64,000 nucleotides of DNA, taken from NCBI GenBank assembly GCA_035714085.1, contig DASTMP010000227.1, positions 29,767 through 93,766 on the forward strand, read 5' to 3'. This DNA is from JAJVID01 sp035714085 (GTDB lineage Bacteria > Acidobacteriota > Blastocatellia > RBC074). Within the stretch, counting starts at the first letter, position 1. Every line of letters begins with the position of its first letter. Positions 47,657 through 57,376 of this stretch are shown piece by piece. The position numbers were made by a program, and so were the translations under genes. The notes beneath the pieces are model-generated. The model was given only the letters and a program-made list of their open reading frames with translations, ran no database searches and was not told the DNA's origin.

Positions 47657-50182
47657 TTACTCCTCGCGTAACGCAGCCATCGGATCGACGCGCGCCGCCC
47701 TGCGCGCAGGCAGATAGCCAGCTAGCGCGGCGACCGCAATTAGCAGCAGCGTGGCCGCCGCGATCGTCAGCGGATCGTTCGGCCTCAATCCGAAGATCAT
47801 GGTTGAGACTGTTCGCGTGGCCGCAAGCGACACGAGCAACCCGATCACGACGCCGGCGCCGACCAGCGCCAACGCCTCGCGCAACACCAGCCAGATCACG
47901 TCTCCGCGCATGGCGCCGAGCGCCATGCGGACGCCGATTTCATTCGTGCGCCGCGCGACGGCATAGGACAGGACGCCGTACAACCCGACGCAGGCGAGCA
48001 GCAATGCGAGCAGGCCGAAGAAGGATGCGACTCGCGCCACCAGTTTCTGCTGGACGAGTGACCGGCCCATGTGGTCGGAGAGGCTCACCACTTCATCGAT
48101 CGGCAGATTGCGGTTGACCTCGAGGATTGCCCGCCGTACCTGTGGGATGACCGCGTCAGGCGAGCCGGAATAACGAACCACAAGGTTGTTAACAAGGGAG
48201 GGGATCTGGGCGTGACTGTAATAGGCGTTCGGTTCCGGCGGTTCTGCAAGATGCAGGTACTTGGAGTCTTTCACGACGCCGATGATTTCGAATTGCTCGC
48301 TGTTTTTAGGCCTCTCCAGGCCTAAGCCAATGCCGAAGCGCTTGCCGAGTGGAGAGCCATCCGGAAAGAACCGCCGCGCCAACGTTTCACTTATCACCGC
48401 CACTGGCCGGACCTGGTTCGTGTCCTGCGGGCCGAACACGCGACCCTCTAAAAGCGGGATTCCCATAGTGGTGAAATAGTCCTGGCCGACGACGTTGTTC
48501 CTGATTACCGGGCTTTCTCTTTCCGGCGGCTTGTAATCGCGGGTGAAGATCGTGGTTGGCCATATTCCCTGGTTGAAGACGAAGAGTGAAAATGAGGCCG
48601 CCTTTACGCCAGGGACGGCCTTCACCTTCTCTTCCACCTCGCGGAGTATGGCGCTGACTTGAACGCCAGCGTAACCGGTCGCGGAGATGTCAGTCCTAAT
48701 CAACAGTACGTTCTCCTGATCGTAACCGGAGGGAAGACTCCGCAAGTTGATCAGCGTGCGGACAAAGAGGCCCGCCCCGACCAGCAACAGGAGCGAGAGC
48801 GCGACTTGCGCGACGACGAGCGCCTTGCCGAATCGGCTTTGCGACGCGCCTTGCACGGCGCCCTCCCCACTTTTGAGCGAGGAGTTCGGTTCGATCCGAG
48901 ACACGCGCAACGCCGGAGCCGTTCCGAAGATCAGGGCCGAGAGCAGAGAAATAACAGTCGTGAATCCCAAGGCGCGGGCATTGGGCGTTATATCGAGTGG
49001 CAGCGCTTCTGGACCGGCGGAGGCCATCAGGAGAAGCATACGGAGTCCCCACGAGGCCAGAACGATCCCGGCGACTGCGCCCAGGCCAGAGAGCAACAGA
49101 CTTTCAGTGAGCAACTGCCGCATTAAGCGCGTACGGCCCGCGCCCACGGCCAATCGTATGGCAAACTCTTTCCGCCGCGCCGCAGCGCGGGCCAGCAGAA
49201 GGTTGGCCACATTGGCGCATGCGATCAGCAGCACGACCCCGACCACGGCCATCAGGATTCGCAACGAGAGCGAGAACCTCAGCCGAAAATACGAAAACCC
49301 CCTGCCGCCGGGCGTCAATTCGATCTTTGCCCGCTGAATGTCCTGCGACCGGTCGACTGATGGTTGCGCGCTGGCCCAGCCTCGTATGAATTGTTTAAAG
49401 AGCAGATTCACGGCCACGCTCGCCTGCTCGGCGCTCACGCCGTTTTTCAGACGGGCGATCAGATAGTTCGACTGAAATGTCCAATCCTCTCTAAAATTCC
49501 AGTGGGTGGGAGGTATCTGCGCTTCCATCGCCAGCGGTATCCACATGTCAGGTTTCTCCAGGACTGCAGTGCCGAAGAACTCTTTCGGGGCGACGCCGAT
49601 GACGGTATAAGCGACCTTATCAATCGTGACGGTCTTGCCGACCGCCGCCGGGTCGCCGCCGAGCCGGCGTTCCCACCAGTCGTAGCTTACGACCGCTACA
49701 GGATGCGCGCCGGGAACCTGGTCATCAGCGTCAGTGATGACTCGTCCGAGGCTGGCGTTCACTCCCAATGTGGTGAAATAGGATCCGGAGACAAGTTGAA
49801 CTTCAATCTGCGCCATTTCACCGCTTGCCCCATTTGTATTGACGGCGCCGTGTACGGTCGAGGAGATAATCTGAGTCGCCGCTACATCTGAAAAGACTTC
49901 ATTGAGTCGCCTCGCCTCACGATAAAAAGGATAGGAAAAGGTCCCCCAACTCTTGTTAGGGAAATCATTGTACGCTGCTCCTGATATGCCTCTGCCGAAG
50001 AAGACTAATTTTTCCGGCTCCCGCACGGGAAGCGATTTGAGCAGCACGGCGTCGATCAGGCTGAAGATGGCCGTGTTCGCTCCGATGCCCAGCGCGAGCG
50101 AGAGCACGGCGACCAGAGTATACATTTTACTCTTGAGCAGCATTCGCGCGCCGTAGCGCAGGTCTTGCCAGAGTGTTTGCAT
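47657..50182 (-). CDS. ADOP10: orphan permease, 841 aa (minus strand)
   Basis: The only copy on the minus strand, without neighbouring ADOPs or heptad elements. TLWQDLRYGARMLLKSKMY at the start, GGAGGAAT upstream. Helix 1 GIGANTAIFSLIDAVLLKSLP; first extracytoplasmic domain about 60-295. FtsX core 1: LLIACANVANLLLARAAARRKEFAIRLAVGAGRTRLMRQLLTES. Second half: FGKALVVAQVALSLLLLVGAG. FtsX core 2: RTNEIGVRMALGAMRGDVIWL, then IFGLRPNDPLTI. Ends LPARRAARVDPMAALREE. The ISL3-type element lies 168 nt upstream and has probably separated the gene from part of its original 5' region. Confidence 0.92.
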   Translation of the reverse strand: MQTLWQDLRYGARMLLKSKMYTLVAVLSLALGIGANTAIFSLIDAVLLKSLPVREPEKLVFFGRGISGAAYNDFPNKSWGTFSYPFYREARRLNEVFSDVAATQIISSTVHGAVNTNGASGEMAQIEVQLVSGSYFTTLGVNASLGRVITDADDQVPGAHPVAVVSYDWWERRLGGDPAAVGKTVTIDKVAYTVIGVAPKEFFGTAVLEKPDMWIPLAMEAQIPPTHWNFREDWTFQSNYLIARLKNGVSAEQASVAVNLLFKQFIRGWASAQPSVDRSQDIQRAKIELTPGGRGFSYFRLRFSLSLRILMAVVGVVLLIACANVANLLLARAAARRKEFAIRLAVGAGRTRLMRQLLTESLLLSGLGAVAGIVLASWGLRMLLLMASAGPEALPLDITPNARALGFTTVISLLSALIFGTAPALRVSRIEPNSSLKSGEGAVQGASQSRFGKALVVAQVALSLLLLVGAGLFVRTLINLRSLPSGYDQENVLLIRTDISATGYAGVQVSAILREVEEKVKAVPGVKAASFSLFVFNQGIWPTTIFTRDYKPPERESPVIRNNVVGQDYFTTMGIPLLEGRVFGPQDTNQVRPVAVISETLARRFFPDGSPLGKRFGIGLGLERPKNSEQFEIIGVVKDSKYLHLAEPPEPNAYYSHAQIPSLVNNLVVRYSGSPDAVIPQVRRAILEVNRNLPIDEVVSLSDHMGRSLVQQKLVARVASFFGLLALLLACVGLYGVLSYAVARRTNEIGVRMALGAMRGDVIWLVLREALALVGAGVVIGLLVSLAATRTVSTMIFGLRPNDPLTIAAATLLLIAVAALAGYLPARRAARVDPMAALREE

Positions 50183-50342
50183 GATTCCTCCAAAAGTTTT
50201 GGTTCGGATTTGAGTTGGTGATGAAGGAACGCAAAGCGCTGAAGTGATTGCGAGGAATTTTGCGCTGGATAGGAGATTTGATGACCCTCTTCACAAGTTT
50301 TCTACGGCCCGCCACATTTTGCTTCCACTTTCTACTCGCCGC

Positions 50343-50350
50343 CATTTAAT
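50343..50350. repeat. Target site duplication, left (CATTTAAT)
   Basis: CATTTAAT at 50343-50350 recurs at 52214-52221 on the other side of the insertion sequence, the 8-bp duplication expected for ISL3-type elements; a ninth base (G) also matches depending on where the ends are drawn. Confidence 0.8.
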
Positions 50351-52213
50351 GGATCTCCCGCAATTTTGATGAATGCCTCTGGGGCCGATATATAAGGGGG
50401 ATGGTATTACAAACGCTACTCGCTGACCCGGCCGTAATTCGATTAGTAAAGATTGTCTCTTCTTCCGAATCAATGACGCTTGTCGCTCAGAGTGTCCAGA
50501 AGGGGTCTCTCTGTCCAGCTTGTGACGTGAAATCCACTCGCATCCATAGCCGTTATGCGCGAAAGCTTGCAGACCTTCCCTGGATGGGAATCGCCGTTAA
50601 GATTGAACTCCTGGCAAGACGCTTCTTTTGTGACAACGCCTCGTGCTCCCAAAATATTTTCTGTGAACGCTTGCCGTCGGTAGTCAGTAAATATGCAAGA
50701 CGCACGATTCGACTCAATGATGCTTTGGCCGTCATTGGATTTACCCTGAGCGCTGAAGCCGGCGGGCGTCTCACACTCGAACTAGGAATGGGCGTCAGCG
50801 CTGATACGCTTCTCCGGGTGGTTCGACAGACTGCCTTGCAACCATTACCCGCTCCGCGCGTACTTGGAGTTGATGACTTCGCCTTTCGCCGCAGGCGCAG
50901 TTACGGGACAATCTTGGTTGATCTTGAGCGCCGCTGTCCCATTGATTTACTGTCGGATCGGGAATCAGAGACTCTCGCGATGTGGCTCAGAGCGCACCCC
51001 GGAATCGAAGTTGTGTGCCGTGACAGATCGCGCGCTTACGCCGAAGCTATCTCTGTAGGCGCGCCGAGGGCGGCGCAAGTTGCCGACCGCTGGCATCTGA
51101 TTAAGAATTTGAGTGAAGCGATGGAACGGCTACTCACTCGCAAACATAAACTTGCACGAGACGCCGCACAATTATTGGTGGGAGCGCCGAAGAAAGAGAG
51201 TTCGTCGCCAGGCGCCGAGTCGGCGCCAACGCCGGTGACGCTTCTGCCTGTGCAGCCGCGCGCTCAGGTCATCGCCCGTCGAGCCAAACGGATCGAATTG
51301 TATGACGAAGTGATGAGGCTCAAGCGCGAGGGAGTAACGACCGAAAAGATCGTACGGCGTGTCGGGAAGAGTCCTCGCACCATCTATCGTTGGATCCAAG
51401 CCGGAGAGTTCCGCGAGCATGTGAAACATCGTCGCAGCGCGCTCGATTCATATTTACCGTATATCACATCGCAGTGGGCTGAAGGTTGCAGGAATATTAG
51501 TGAGCTGTGGCGCGAATTAGCGGCGCGCGGTTATCGAGGCTCACGCAAATCATTAAGCAACTATCTCCATCGCAGAATATTGATGTCCGAACCGACCTCG
51601 CGCCATCGGTCCAAACACGCCAAGCCCAAACACGCCAAACGCGCTAACAAATCGAGCAGTTCGGCGCCGATGCCGGCGCCATCGCCACGCCAAGCAGTGT
51701 GGATGCTCTTCAAGCCGGAAGGGCTGAAAGAATCGCAGAAAGAAATGATCGATGAGTTGTGCCGCTTATCTCCGGAGATAAAGAATGCGGCGGATTTGGC
51801 GTGTCGGTTCTTGCAACTGGTTAGGGGACGTCAGGCGGAGCAATTGAGCGCTTGGATAATAGACGTGGAGCAAAGCGGAGTGCCCGAATTGAAGGCATTT
51901 GCCCGAGGGTTAGGACAGGACCGCGCAGCGGTGAATGCCGCCCTGAGTCAAGAATGGAGTAGTGGACAAGTCGAGGGACAAGTCCATCGGCTGAAATTAT
52001 TGAAGAGGCAAATGTATGGGCGCGCGAAGTCGGACCTGCTTCGCGCAAAAGTGCTGTTGGCGGCCTGAGACTAGCTTAGGCGTTCGCAAGTCACCGAAAT
52101 ATGAACGGGACAGCAACGCCTTACCGTCCTGTTAGCCAAGAAGAGCCCTCTTCTTCTTGATCAGCATTGGCTTGGCGAGACCTGCGCCCCATTCATCAAA
52201 ATTGCGGGAGATC
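50351..52213 (+). mobile_element. ISL3-family insertion sequence, apparently intact
   Basis: About 1863 bp. The terminal inverted repeats are identical over 27 nt if flanking bases are counted: 50349-50375 and 52190-52216 (core GATCTCCCGCAATTTTGATG). A single full-length transposase lies inside and direct repeats flank it. Exact ends are uncertain by one or two bases, because the target duplication overlaps the repeat tips. Complete ends and matching target repeats imply recent insertion. Confidence 0.88.
50401..52068 (+). CDS. ISL3-family transposase
   Basis: A 555-aa product. N-terminal zinc ribbon: C38-P-A-C41 and C77-DNAS-C82. The catalytic DDE domain has GVDDF at 156-160, CRDRS around Asp208, ADRWHLIKN at 228-236 and a late Glu in SSGQVEGQVHRLKLLKRQMYGRA (about 520-540). 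Between the DDE parts, an extra helix-turn-helix at about 306-337 (EGVTTEKIVRRVGKSPRTIYRW) is inserted, making it longer than the usual about 400-440 aa, as in several ISL3 members. Start ATG follows AAGGGGG directly, poor spacing. Confidence 0.93.
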   Translation: MVLQTLLADPAVIRLVKIVSSSESMTLVAQSVQKGSLCPACDVKSTRIHSRYARKLADLPWMGIAVKIELLARRFFCDNASCSQNIFCERLPSVVSKYARRTIRLNDALAVIGFTLSAEAGGRLTLELGMGVSADTLLRVVRQTALQPLPAPRVLGVDDFAFRRRRSYGTILVDLERRCPIDLLSDRESETLAMWLRAHPGIEVVCRDRSRAYAEAISVGAPRAAQVADRWHLIKNLSEAMERLLTRKHKLARDAAQLLVGAPKKESSSPGAESAPTPVTLLPVQPRAQVIARRAKRIELYDEVMRLKREGVTTEKIVRRVGKSPRTIYRWIQAGEFREHVKHRRSALDSYLPYITSQWAEGCRNISELWRELAARGYRGSRKSLSNYLHRRILMSEPTSRHRSKHAKPKHAKRANKSSSSAPMPAPSPRQAVWMLFKPEGLKESQKEMIDELCRLSPEIKNAADLACRFLQLVRGRQAEQLSAWIIDVEQSGVPELKAFARGLGQDRAAVNAALSQEWSSGQVEGQVHRLKLLKRQMYGRAKSDLLRAKVLLAA

Positions 52214-52221
52214 CATTTAAT
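52214..52221. repeat. Target site duplication, right (CATTTAAT)
   Basis: Partner of 50343-50350. From here to 52435 no gene is seen. Confidence 0.8.
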
Positions 52222-52435
52222 GCTTCCACCCAGGTCGCGGAAGCATCTCCTAAGTCGTTGATTCGGGGTAGAAGGCGCGCCATCTTTTACTCCCACTCGA
52301 CGCCATCTTTTTCTTCAAGTCACAAGACGAAATGCTGAGACAGATCGCTCGAAATAGAACTGGAGAGTAGAAAGATGAAAATGGCGCATCATCGAAAGAC
52401 GTAATCCCGCCTTAAATGCCGTTCAGACCGCGCTT

Positions 52436-52464
52436 TTGACAAGCCATAGGGCGCCGTTTACACT
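52436..52464 (+). promoter_or_regulatory. Sigma-70-like promoter of the C26 peptidase operon
   Basis: TTGACA at 52436-52441, 17-nt spacer, TACACT at 52459-52464. The gene start is 38 nt after the -10. Confidence 0.65.
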
Positions 52465-52502
52465 CGCAATTTGCATACTAAATTCACAATGGGAGTTTGG
52501 GA

Positions 52503-53237
52503 GTGACCCGGTCGGCTTTACCCGCGACCTCGCGTCCATTGATCGGCATCACCACGCGACTCGGCGCTGAAGAGACTTTTTACCTGCGCCGATATTACGC
52601 CGAGGCCGTGGAAGGCGCGGGAGGCGCGCCTGTCTATATTCCTCTGATTCCGGACCGCGCATATCTTTCGGCGCTCTGCGAGAGGCTCGACGGCCTGGCG
52701 CTGTCAGGCAGCAACAGCGACCTCGACCCGGTCTATTACGGCGAGGAGCCTCATCAAAAACTCGGCCCGGTGCTGCCGGAGCGCGACGAGACCGACCTGA
52801 TTCTGCTCGAAGTGGCCGAACGTCGCGCGATGCCCCTGTTGGGCATCTGCTTCGGGATGCAGTCGCTCAACGTCGCGCGCGGCGGTTCGCTGATCCAGGA
52901 CCTGGCGTCGCAAATACCTGAGGCCGTCAAACATGAGCAGGGGCAGACAATTAACCGTCCTTCGCACCACATTAGGATCGAGGCCCATTCGCTGCTCGCC
53001 GAACTCGCCGGCTCGGAAACTGCGCGCGTCAACAGCTCTCATCATCAAGCGATTAATAAGGTCGGGCGCGATCTGCGAGTGATAGCGCGCGCGCCGGATG
53101 GAATTATCGAGGCGATTATCGACACCCGCCCCGACCGTTTCACGCTCGGCGTGCAATGGCACCCCGAAATCGGATGGGATAAAGATAAGTTTTCGCAGGC
53201 TATCTTCAAAAAATTTATTGAAGCGGCGAAACTATGA
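52503..53237 (+). CDS. Gamma-glutamyl hydrolase-like class I glutamine amidotransferase (peptidase C26)
   Basis: A 244-aa product. GTG 52503 chosen because GGGAG lies seven bases upstream; TTG 52497 is in frame too. The class I amidotransferase fold opens with PLIGITTRLG and has YAEAVEGAGGAPVYIPL. The catalytic Cys is in LGICFGMQ (about 118) and the His/Glu in VQWHPE near 220. Closest known families are PuuD-like gamma-glutamyl-GABA hydrolases. Its stop overlaps the next ATG in ATGA, so the two are translationally coupled. Confidence 0.9.
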   Translation: MTRSALPATSRPLIGITTRLGAEETFYLRRYYAEAVEGAGGAPVYIPLIPDRAYLSALCERLDGLALSGSNSDLDPVYYGEEPHQKLGPVLPERDETDLILLEVAERRAMPLLGICFGMQSLNVARGGSLIQDLASQIPEAVKHEQGQTINRPSHHIRIEAHSLLAELAGSETARVNSSHHQAINKVGRDLRVIARAPDGIIEAIIDTRPDRFTLGVQWHPEIGWDKDKFSQAIFKKFIEAAKL

Positions 53238-54598
53238 ATCAGAGATGGAAACTGCTCAGCATCGGTTCTCTCATACTGGCGCTATTGTCGTTTAGTGAAA
53301 ACGCATTCGCCTGTGTATGTTGGCTGACAAGGCCTCCCTGCGAAGAGTACTGGCAGGCTGACGCTGTTTTCATCGGGACCCCTAAAGAACTCTCCTGGTT
53401 TGAATATGAAGATAAACTTCCCGAACTTGTAATCAAGCGTAAGGAGCCGGTTTTCCATTTTTCAGTCGATCAGGCTTTTCGCGGCGTGAACGGTTCACAG
53501 GTTGAGGTGCTGACCGGAATGGGCGGCGGCGATTGTGGATATGCATTCAAAATCGGCGAGCATTATCTGGTTTACGCATCCCGGGACCGTGACCCTCAAA
53601 AGAAAGGGATGCTGGCTACAATCTCCTGCACTCGCACGAGGCCTCTTCGCGACGCCGGCGTCGACCTCGAATACATTGAGGGATTGTCGAAAGCTTCGCC
53701 GGGAGGGTTGGTGTTTGGCTCTGTTAGCAAGTTTAACTGGCCAACCGCAAACTCGGCGCCCGGAGTATCGGTTCCACTCGAAGGCGTTAAGATAACGATT
53801 GAAGGACAGGGGAAGTCTGTCACGGTAATGACAGACAGCGACGGCAAATTCCGCGCTTCATCTCTGCCAGAGGGAAGTTACAAGGTTCGAGTGGCGCCGC
53901 CTGAGGGCCTTTCAGCCGGACGCAATAAAGGAAGCAATGAATCAGAAGTCAAAGTCGCCGATCGCGGATGCGCTACAGTTACGTTTGAGCTGGCGGTTGA
54001 TGGACGCGTCAGCGGCAGAGTTATCGACGCCGAAGGCAGACCGTTATCAGACTGCTACGTCATGCTCAACCCGACCGAAGCGGAGAAACGATATTCCGGC
54101 TTTTCAGATGGCGCCAGCGCCGACGGCGAAGGGCGATACGAGATAAGGCGGATTCCTCCCGGGCAATACAAACTCAGCGTCATCTACCATGGGCCGCGTG
54201 GCGAGTTGCTCAAAGCTTTCCCCCTGTTTTATTACCCTGGCGTTTTAAGCGATGAACAGGCCGGCGTGATAGTTGTCGGCGAGAGCGCCAAAGTCGAGGA
54301 TGTAGATTTCCGGTTACCGATCCCGCCCGAAAGAACGATGGAAGGCTTTGTGTTGTGGCCCGATGGCAGGCCTGCCCCGAACGCTCAACTAACTTGTTAC
54401 ATTCATGGCGGGGGGGCTACTGTCAAGATTGATGGGCAAGGACATTTCTCGTTCAAAATCTATGAAGGCGTGGACGCGGTTCTGGTTGCGGAGATAGAGA
54501 TCGAGAAAGGTAAATGGATGCGTGGTGAATTGAAAGCCGCCGAGAAGGGAGACCTCGTCGGCGTCAAACTGATTCTCGCCCCGCGGAAAGATAACTGA
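53234..54598 (+). CDS. Exported netrin/TIMP-like and carboxypeptidase-regulatory domain protein
   Basis: A 454-aa product with signal peptide about 1-26 (ends ENAFA). The mature part begins CVCWLTRPPCEEYWQADAVF and has a later DCGYAF, the Cys pattern of a TIMP/netrin-like domain (about 27-150). Three beta-sandwich carboxypeptidase-regulatory-like domains follow at about 185-245, 258-320 and 370-415, each with a DSDGKFR or DGQGHFS-type turn and a LPEGSYKV or IPPGQYKL motif. Likely cell-surface binding protein. Coupled to the C26 gene by an ATGA overlap. Confidence 0.8.
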   Translation: MNQRWKLLSIGSLILALLSFSENAFACVCWLTRPPCEEYWQADAVFIGTPKELSWFEYEDKLPELVIKRKEPVFHFSVDQAFRGVNGSQVEVLTGMGGGDCGYAFKIGEHYLVYASRDRDPQKKGMLATISCTRTRPLRDAGVDLEYIEGLSKASPGGLVFGSVSKFNWPTANSAPGVSVPLEGVKITIEGQGKSVTVMTDSDGKFRASSLPEGSYKVRVAPPEGLSAGRNKGSNESEVKVADRGCATVTFELAVDGRVSGRVIDAEGRPLSDCYVMLNPTEAEKRYSGFSDGASADGEGRYEIRRIPPGQYKLSVIYHGPRGELLKAFPLFYYPGVLSDEQAGVIVVGESAKVEDVDFRLPIPPERTMEGFVLWPDGRPAPNAQLTCYIHGGGATVKIDGQGHFSFKIYEGVDAVLVAEIEIEKGKWMRGELKAAEKGDLVGVKLILAPRKDN

Positions 54599-54628
54599 AT
54601 TTCCCCATGCTGTGTGAACCGATAAAAA

Positions 54629-55831
54629 ATGGATCGAAGGAATAAATTCACCATCACCCTGCTGTCGACAGCGCATTTCGCGCTGGATTCGTATTCAAGC
54701 TTTTTGTTTCAACTTTTGCCGTTGATGGCCATGAAGCTGCGCCTGACGCCGGCGCAGGCCGGGTTGGTTCCGCCGATGCTGACTGTGGCGTCGTCGCTGA
54801 TGCAGCCGGTTTACGGAGTGATTTCGGATCGTTATTTGAAGCGTTCGATGGTGGTCTTCGGGCCTCTAATCGCCGCGGTCTTTCTCTCCTGCCTGGGGAC
54901 GGCCAATAGCCTGTCCGGTCTGATGACGCTGGTGATTCTTGGCGGCGTCGGCGTGGGGATGTTTCATCCGCAGGGGGCGGCTATGGTTTCGCGAGCCGCT
55001 TCTTCTGACGGGTTGGACAAACGCCAGGGAATGGTGATGTCGGTCTTTTCGTCGGCGGGCACGGTTGGTTACTCGCTGGGGCCGTTGCTGGTGGCGATGA
55101 CGGTGAACCGGTACGGACTTGAGAATAGCTGGTACACTGTGATCTGGGGAGTGGCGTTCTGGGTGATCTTGTTCCGATACTGTCCGCCGCTCGAACATCG
55201 GGGCAGGGCGAAAGGCGCGCCCGCGTTGACCGACGCGTTGCGAGCGGCGTGGGTTCCGTTAACGCTGCTCTATTTCGCCGTCGTATTGCGTACGGCGGTT
55301 GCGGTCAGCATCCAGACCTATTGGCCGTTCGCATTGAAAAGTTTCGGGATGACCGAGATGGAGTATGGCTCCGTGCTGGCCGGTTTCCTCTTCTTCGGCG
55401 GTGTGGGCGGATTTTTCGGAGGCCTATTGGCCGACCGGCTGGGCGCGCGTCGCGTCTCGATGGTGGCGATGCTCGTCGCGGCGCCTCTGCTGCTGGCGGC
55501 GTTCTCGACGCGCGGGGCGTCGAGCAATATATTACTGATGGCCGGCGGCGCCGCTCTGAACTTGCCGATTCCGATCGCCGTGGTGATGGCTCAGCGCCTG
55601 GTTCCCGGCGGCGCGAGCACGGTTTCGGCGTTGATGATGGGATTCGCCTGGGGCGCGGGAGCGTTGATGACTCCGATCGCCGGCGCGATGAGCCAGAGGT
55701 TCGGATTCTCGCGCGCGTTGACGATGGCGGCGGTGGTCCCGCTCGTTTCCGCCGCGTTGCTCTGGTTCTATCCGAAAGACGAACAGGCGTACGCTGCGCG
55801 AGGGCGGGAGGCGTTGGCGATCGCGGATTGA
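54629..55831 (+). CDS. MFS exporter, fosmidomycin-resistance-like
   Basis: A 400-aa product with 12 predicted transmembrane helices. HFALDSYSSFLFQLLPLM at helix 1, DRYLKRS after helix 2 and DRLGARRVSM after helix 8 are the MFS loop motifs; GMFHPQGAAMVSRAA is typical of the Fsr subfamily. Gap of 30 nt to the gene before, and a hairpin directly after the stop. Substrate cannot be assigned. Confidence 0.88.
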   Translation: MDRRNKFTITLLSTAHFALDSYSSFLFQLLPLMAMKLRLTPAQAGLVPPMLTVASSLMQPVYGVISDRYLKRSMVVFGPLIAAVFLSCLGTANSLSGLMTLVILGGVGVGMFHPQGAAMVSRAASSDGLDKRQGMVMSVFSSAGTVGYSLGPLLVAMTVNRYGLENSWYTVIWGVAFWVILFRYCPPLEHRGRAKGAPALTDALRAAWVPLTLLYFAVVLRTAVAVSIQTYWPFALKSFGMTEMEYGSVLAGFLFFGGVGGFFGGLLADRLGARRVSMVAMLVAAPLLLAAFSTRGASSNILLMAGGAALNLPIPIAVVMAQRLVPGGASTVSALMMGFAWGAGALMTPIAGAMSQRFGFSRALTMAAVVPLVSAALLWFYPKDEQAYAARGREALAIAD

Positions 55832-55845
55832 GCGGAACCGGAACA

Positions 55846-55907
55846 GTGCCGCGCGCGTAAGCAAACGGTTGACCCAATACGCGACCGCTTGCTTATGCGC
55901 GCGGCAC
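55846..55907 (+). terminator. 24-bp hairpin with the GCCGCGCGCGTAAGCAAGCGG repeat
   Basis: Arms 55846-55869 and 55884-55907 differ at two positions; 14-nt loop. It lies 15 nt after the MFS stop. No T-run follows, so termination would be weak. The left arm and loop start recur at 16942-16968. Confidence 0.55.
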
Positions 55908-55942
55908 AGTTCCAATTTGAGAGTTGAGACTGAGATTTAATT

Positions 55943-57238
55943 ATGGGCCTGTTTTGGAGACGTAAGAAGGAAGATTTTATTTCGCTCGGATTGAGCGCGC
56001 CGGATGAGGCCCCGAGTGGTCTTGCGGATGAAGCTCGGGCTGAAGAAGCTGAGCGGATCGAGCAGATTGCTCAATGGAAGCGGGAGTCGGCTCCCGTCAT
56101 CGCGGAGCCCGAAGTGGCTGAACAGGTCACGGCGGAGCCTGAGACGGTTGAACCGGTCGGGATTTCCGTCGAACAATGGGCCGCCGAGGCGGCGAAGCTT
56201 TTTGAGCCTTCGAGCCACGCGGGCGCGCAACCCGTCAGGTTGAGCGCCGCAAAGTCTGCCGTCGAAGAGAGAGTTGTGGAGTGGGTCGAAGCGCCGGTCG
56301 AGGAAGAGAGCTTCTTCTCGCGGTTCCGCAAAGCCGTTTCGGCCACGCGTGAGAACATCGCCTCGCGGATCGAGGACGTTGTTAAGGGCAGGAAGCAGAT
56401 TGACGAGGCGACGCTGGAGGAGATCGAAGAGGTTCTGATCGGCGCCGACATCGGGGTGCAGACGACGCTCGAAATCATCGAAGACGTGCGCCGCCAGGTC
56501 AGCCGCCAGACTTTGAAGGACGTCGACGAACTCAAGCGGGTCATCAAAGATCATCTGCTGGAGATTCTCGATCGGGCCGAGCGCGCGCGCGGCGTGGCTT
56601 CGGAAGCCGCCCTGCGAGAAGACGTGCGGCCTTATGTGCTGATGGTCGTGGGCGTCAACGGCACGGGCAAGACGACCACCATCGGCAAGCTGGCCAATCG
56701 CATCAAGGCCGACGGTTACGACGTGTTGATCTGCGCGGCGGACACTTTTCGCGCCGCGGCCTCCGATCAATTGGCGATCTGGGCCGAACGCGCGGGCGTC
56801 CCCCTGGTCCAGCAGAAACAGGGAACCGATCCGGCGGCGGTCCTCTTCGATTCGTTGAAGGCGGCGAAGGCGCGCAACGCCGACGTGTTGATCGTCGACA
56901 CCGCCGGACGTCTTCACACCAAAGCCAATTTGATGGCCGAGCTTGAAAAAATGAAGCGCGTCGCGGGGCGCGAAGTGGAGGGTGCGCCGCACGAAACGTT
57001 GCTGGTCGTCGATGCGGTGACGGGGCAGAACGGTCTGAGCCAGGCGCGAGAATTCCTGAAAGTCGCCAACGTGACCGGGCTGGTTTTGACGAAACTCGAC
57101 GGCACCGCGAAAGGCGGCATCGCCGTGGCGATCGCCAAAGATCTGAACCTGCCGATCCGGTATTGCGGCATCGGCGAAAAGACCGACGACTTGATCATCT
57201 TCGATCCGAAGGCTTATGTTGACGGCTTGTTTGAGTGA
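55943..57238 (+). CDS. ftsY: Signal recognition particle receptor FtsY
   Basis: A 431-aa product. An acidic A-domain (about 1-120, rich in Glu and Ala) follows the MGLFWRRKK membrane-contact start. The N domain covers about 122-215. The G domain has GVNGTGKTT 237-245, DTFRAAASDQL 267-277, DTAGR 319-323, TKLDG 383-387 and the ending GEKTDDLIIFDPKAYVDGLF. It docks ribosome-SRP complexes at the membrane. Single gene between MFS and EamA transporters. Long minus-strand frames over it are shadows. Confidence 0.97.
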   Translation: MGLFWRRKKEDFISLGLSAPDEAPSGLADEARAEEAERIEQIAQWKRESAPVIAEPEVAEQVTAEPETVEPVGISVEQWAAEAAKLFEPSSHAGAQPVRLSAAKSAVEERVVEWVEAPVEEESFFSRFRKAVSATRENIASRIEDVVKGRKQIDEATLEEIEEVLIGADIGVQTTLEIIEDVRRQVSRQTLKDVDELKRVIKDHLLEILDRAERARGVASEAALREDVRPYVLMVVGVNGTGKTTTIGKLANRIKADGYDVLICAADTFRAAASDQLAIWAERAGVPLVQQKQGTDPAAVLFDSLKAAKARNADVLIVDTAGRLHTKANLMAELEKMKRVAGREVEGAPHETLLVVDAVTGQNGLSQAREFLKVANVTGLVLTKLDGTAKGGIAVAIAKDLNLPIRYCGIGEKTDDLIIFDPKAYVDGLFE

Positions 57239-57252
57239 CATGCGGAAAAACT

Positions 57253-57370
57253 GCCACAGAGTCACCGCAGTCACAGAGGAAAGATAGAGAAATGGATGGA
57301 AAAAGCGACTTCCATCTCGCTATCCTTACGACTCTGTTTTCCTTCTCTGTGGCTCTGTGGCTCCGTGGCT
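57253..57370. repeat. Imperfect hairpin with CCACAGAG-type repeat arms
   Basis: GCCACAGAGTCACCGCAG and following CACAGAG (57253-57280) face TCTCTGTGGCTCTGTGG and CTCCGTGGC (57344-57369), with several mismatches. The gap holds a 60-nt loop. The EamA start codon follows seven bases after the right arm. Confidence 0.6.
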
Positions 57371-57376
57371 AAAACA

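Noticed and set aside
55937..57274. 445-aa minus-strand frame antisense to ftsY
   Set aside because: Shadow of a GC-rich conserved gene; no domain, low-complexity composition.
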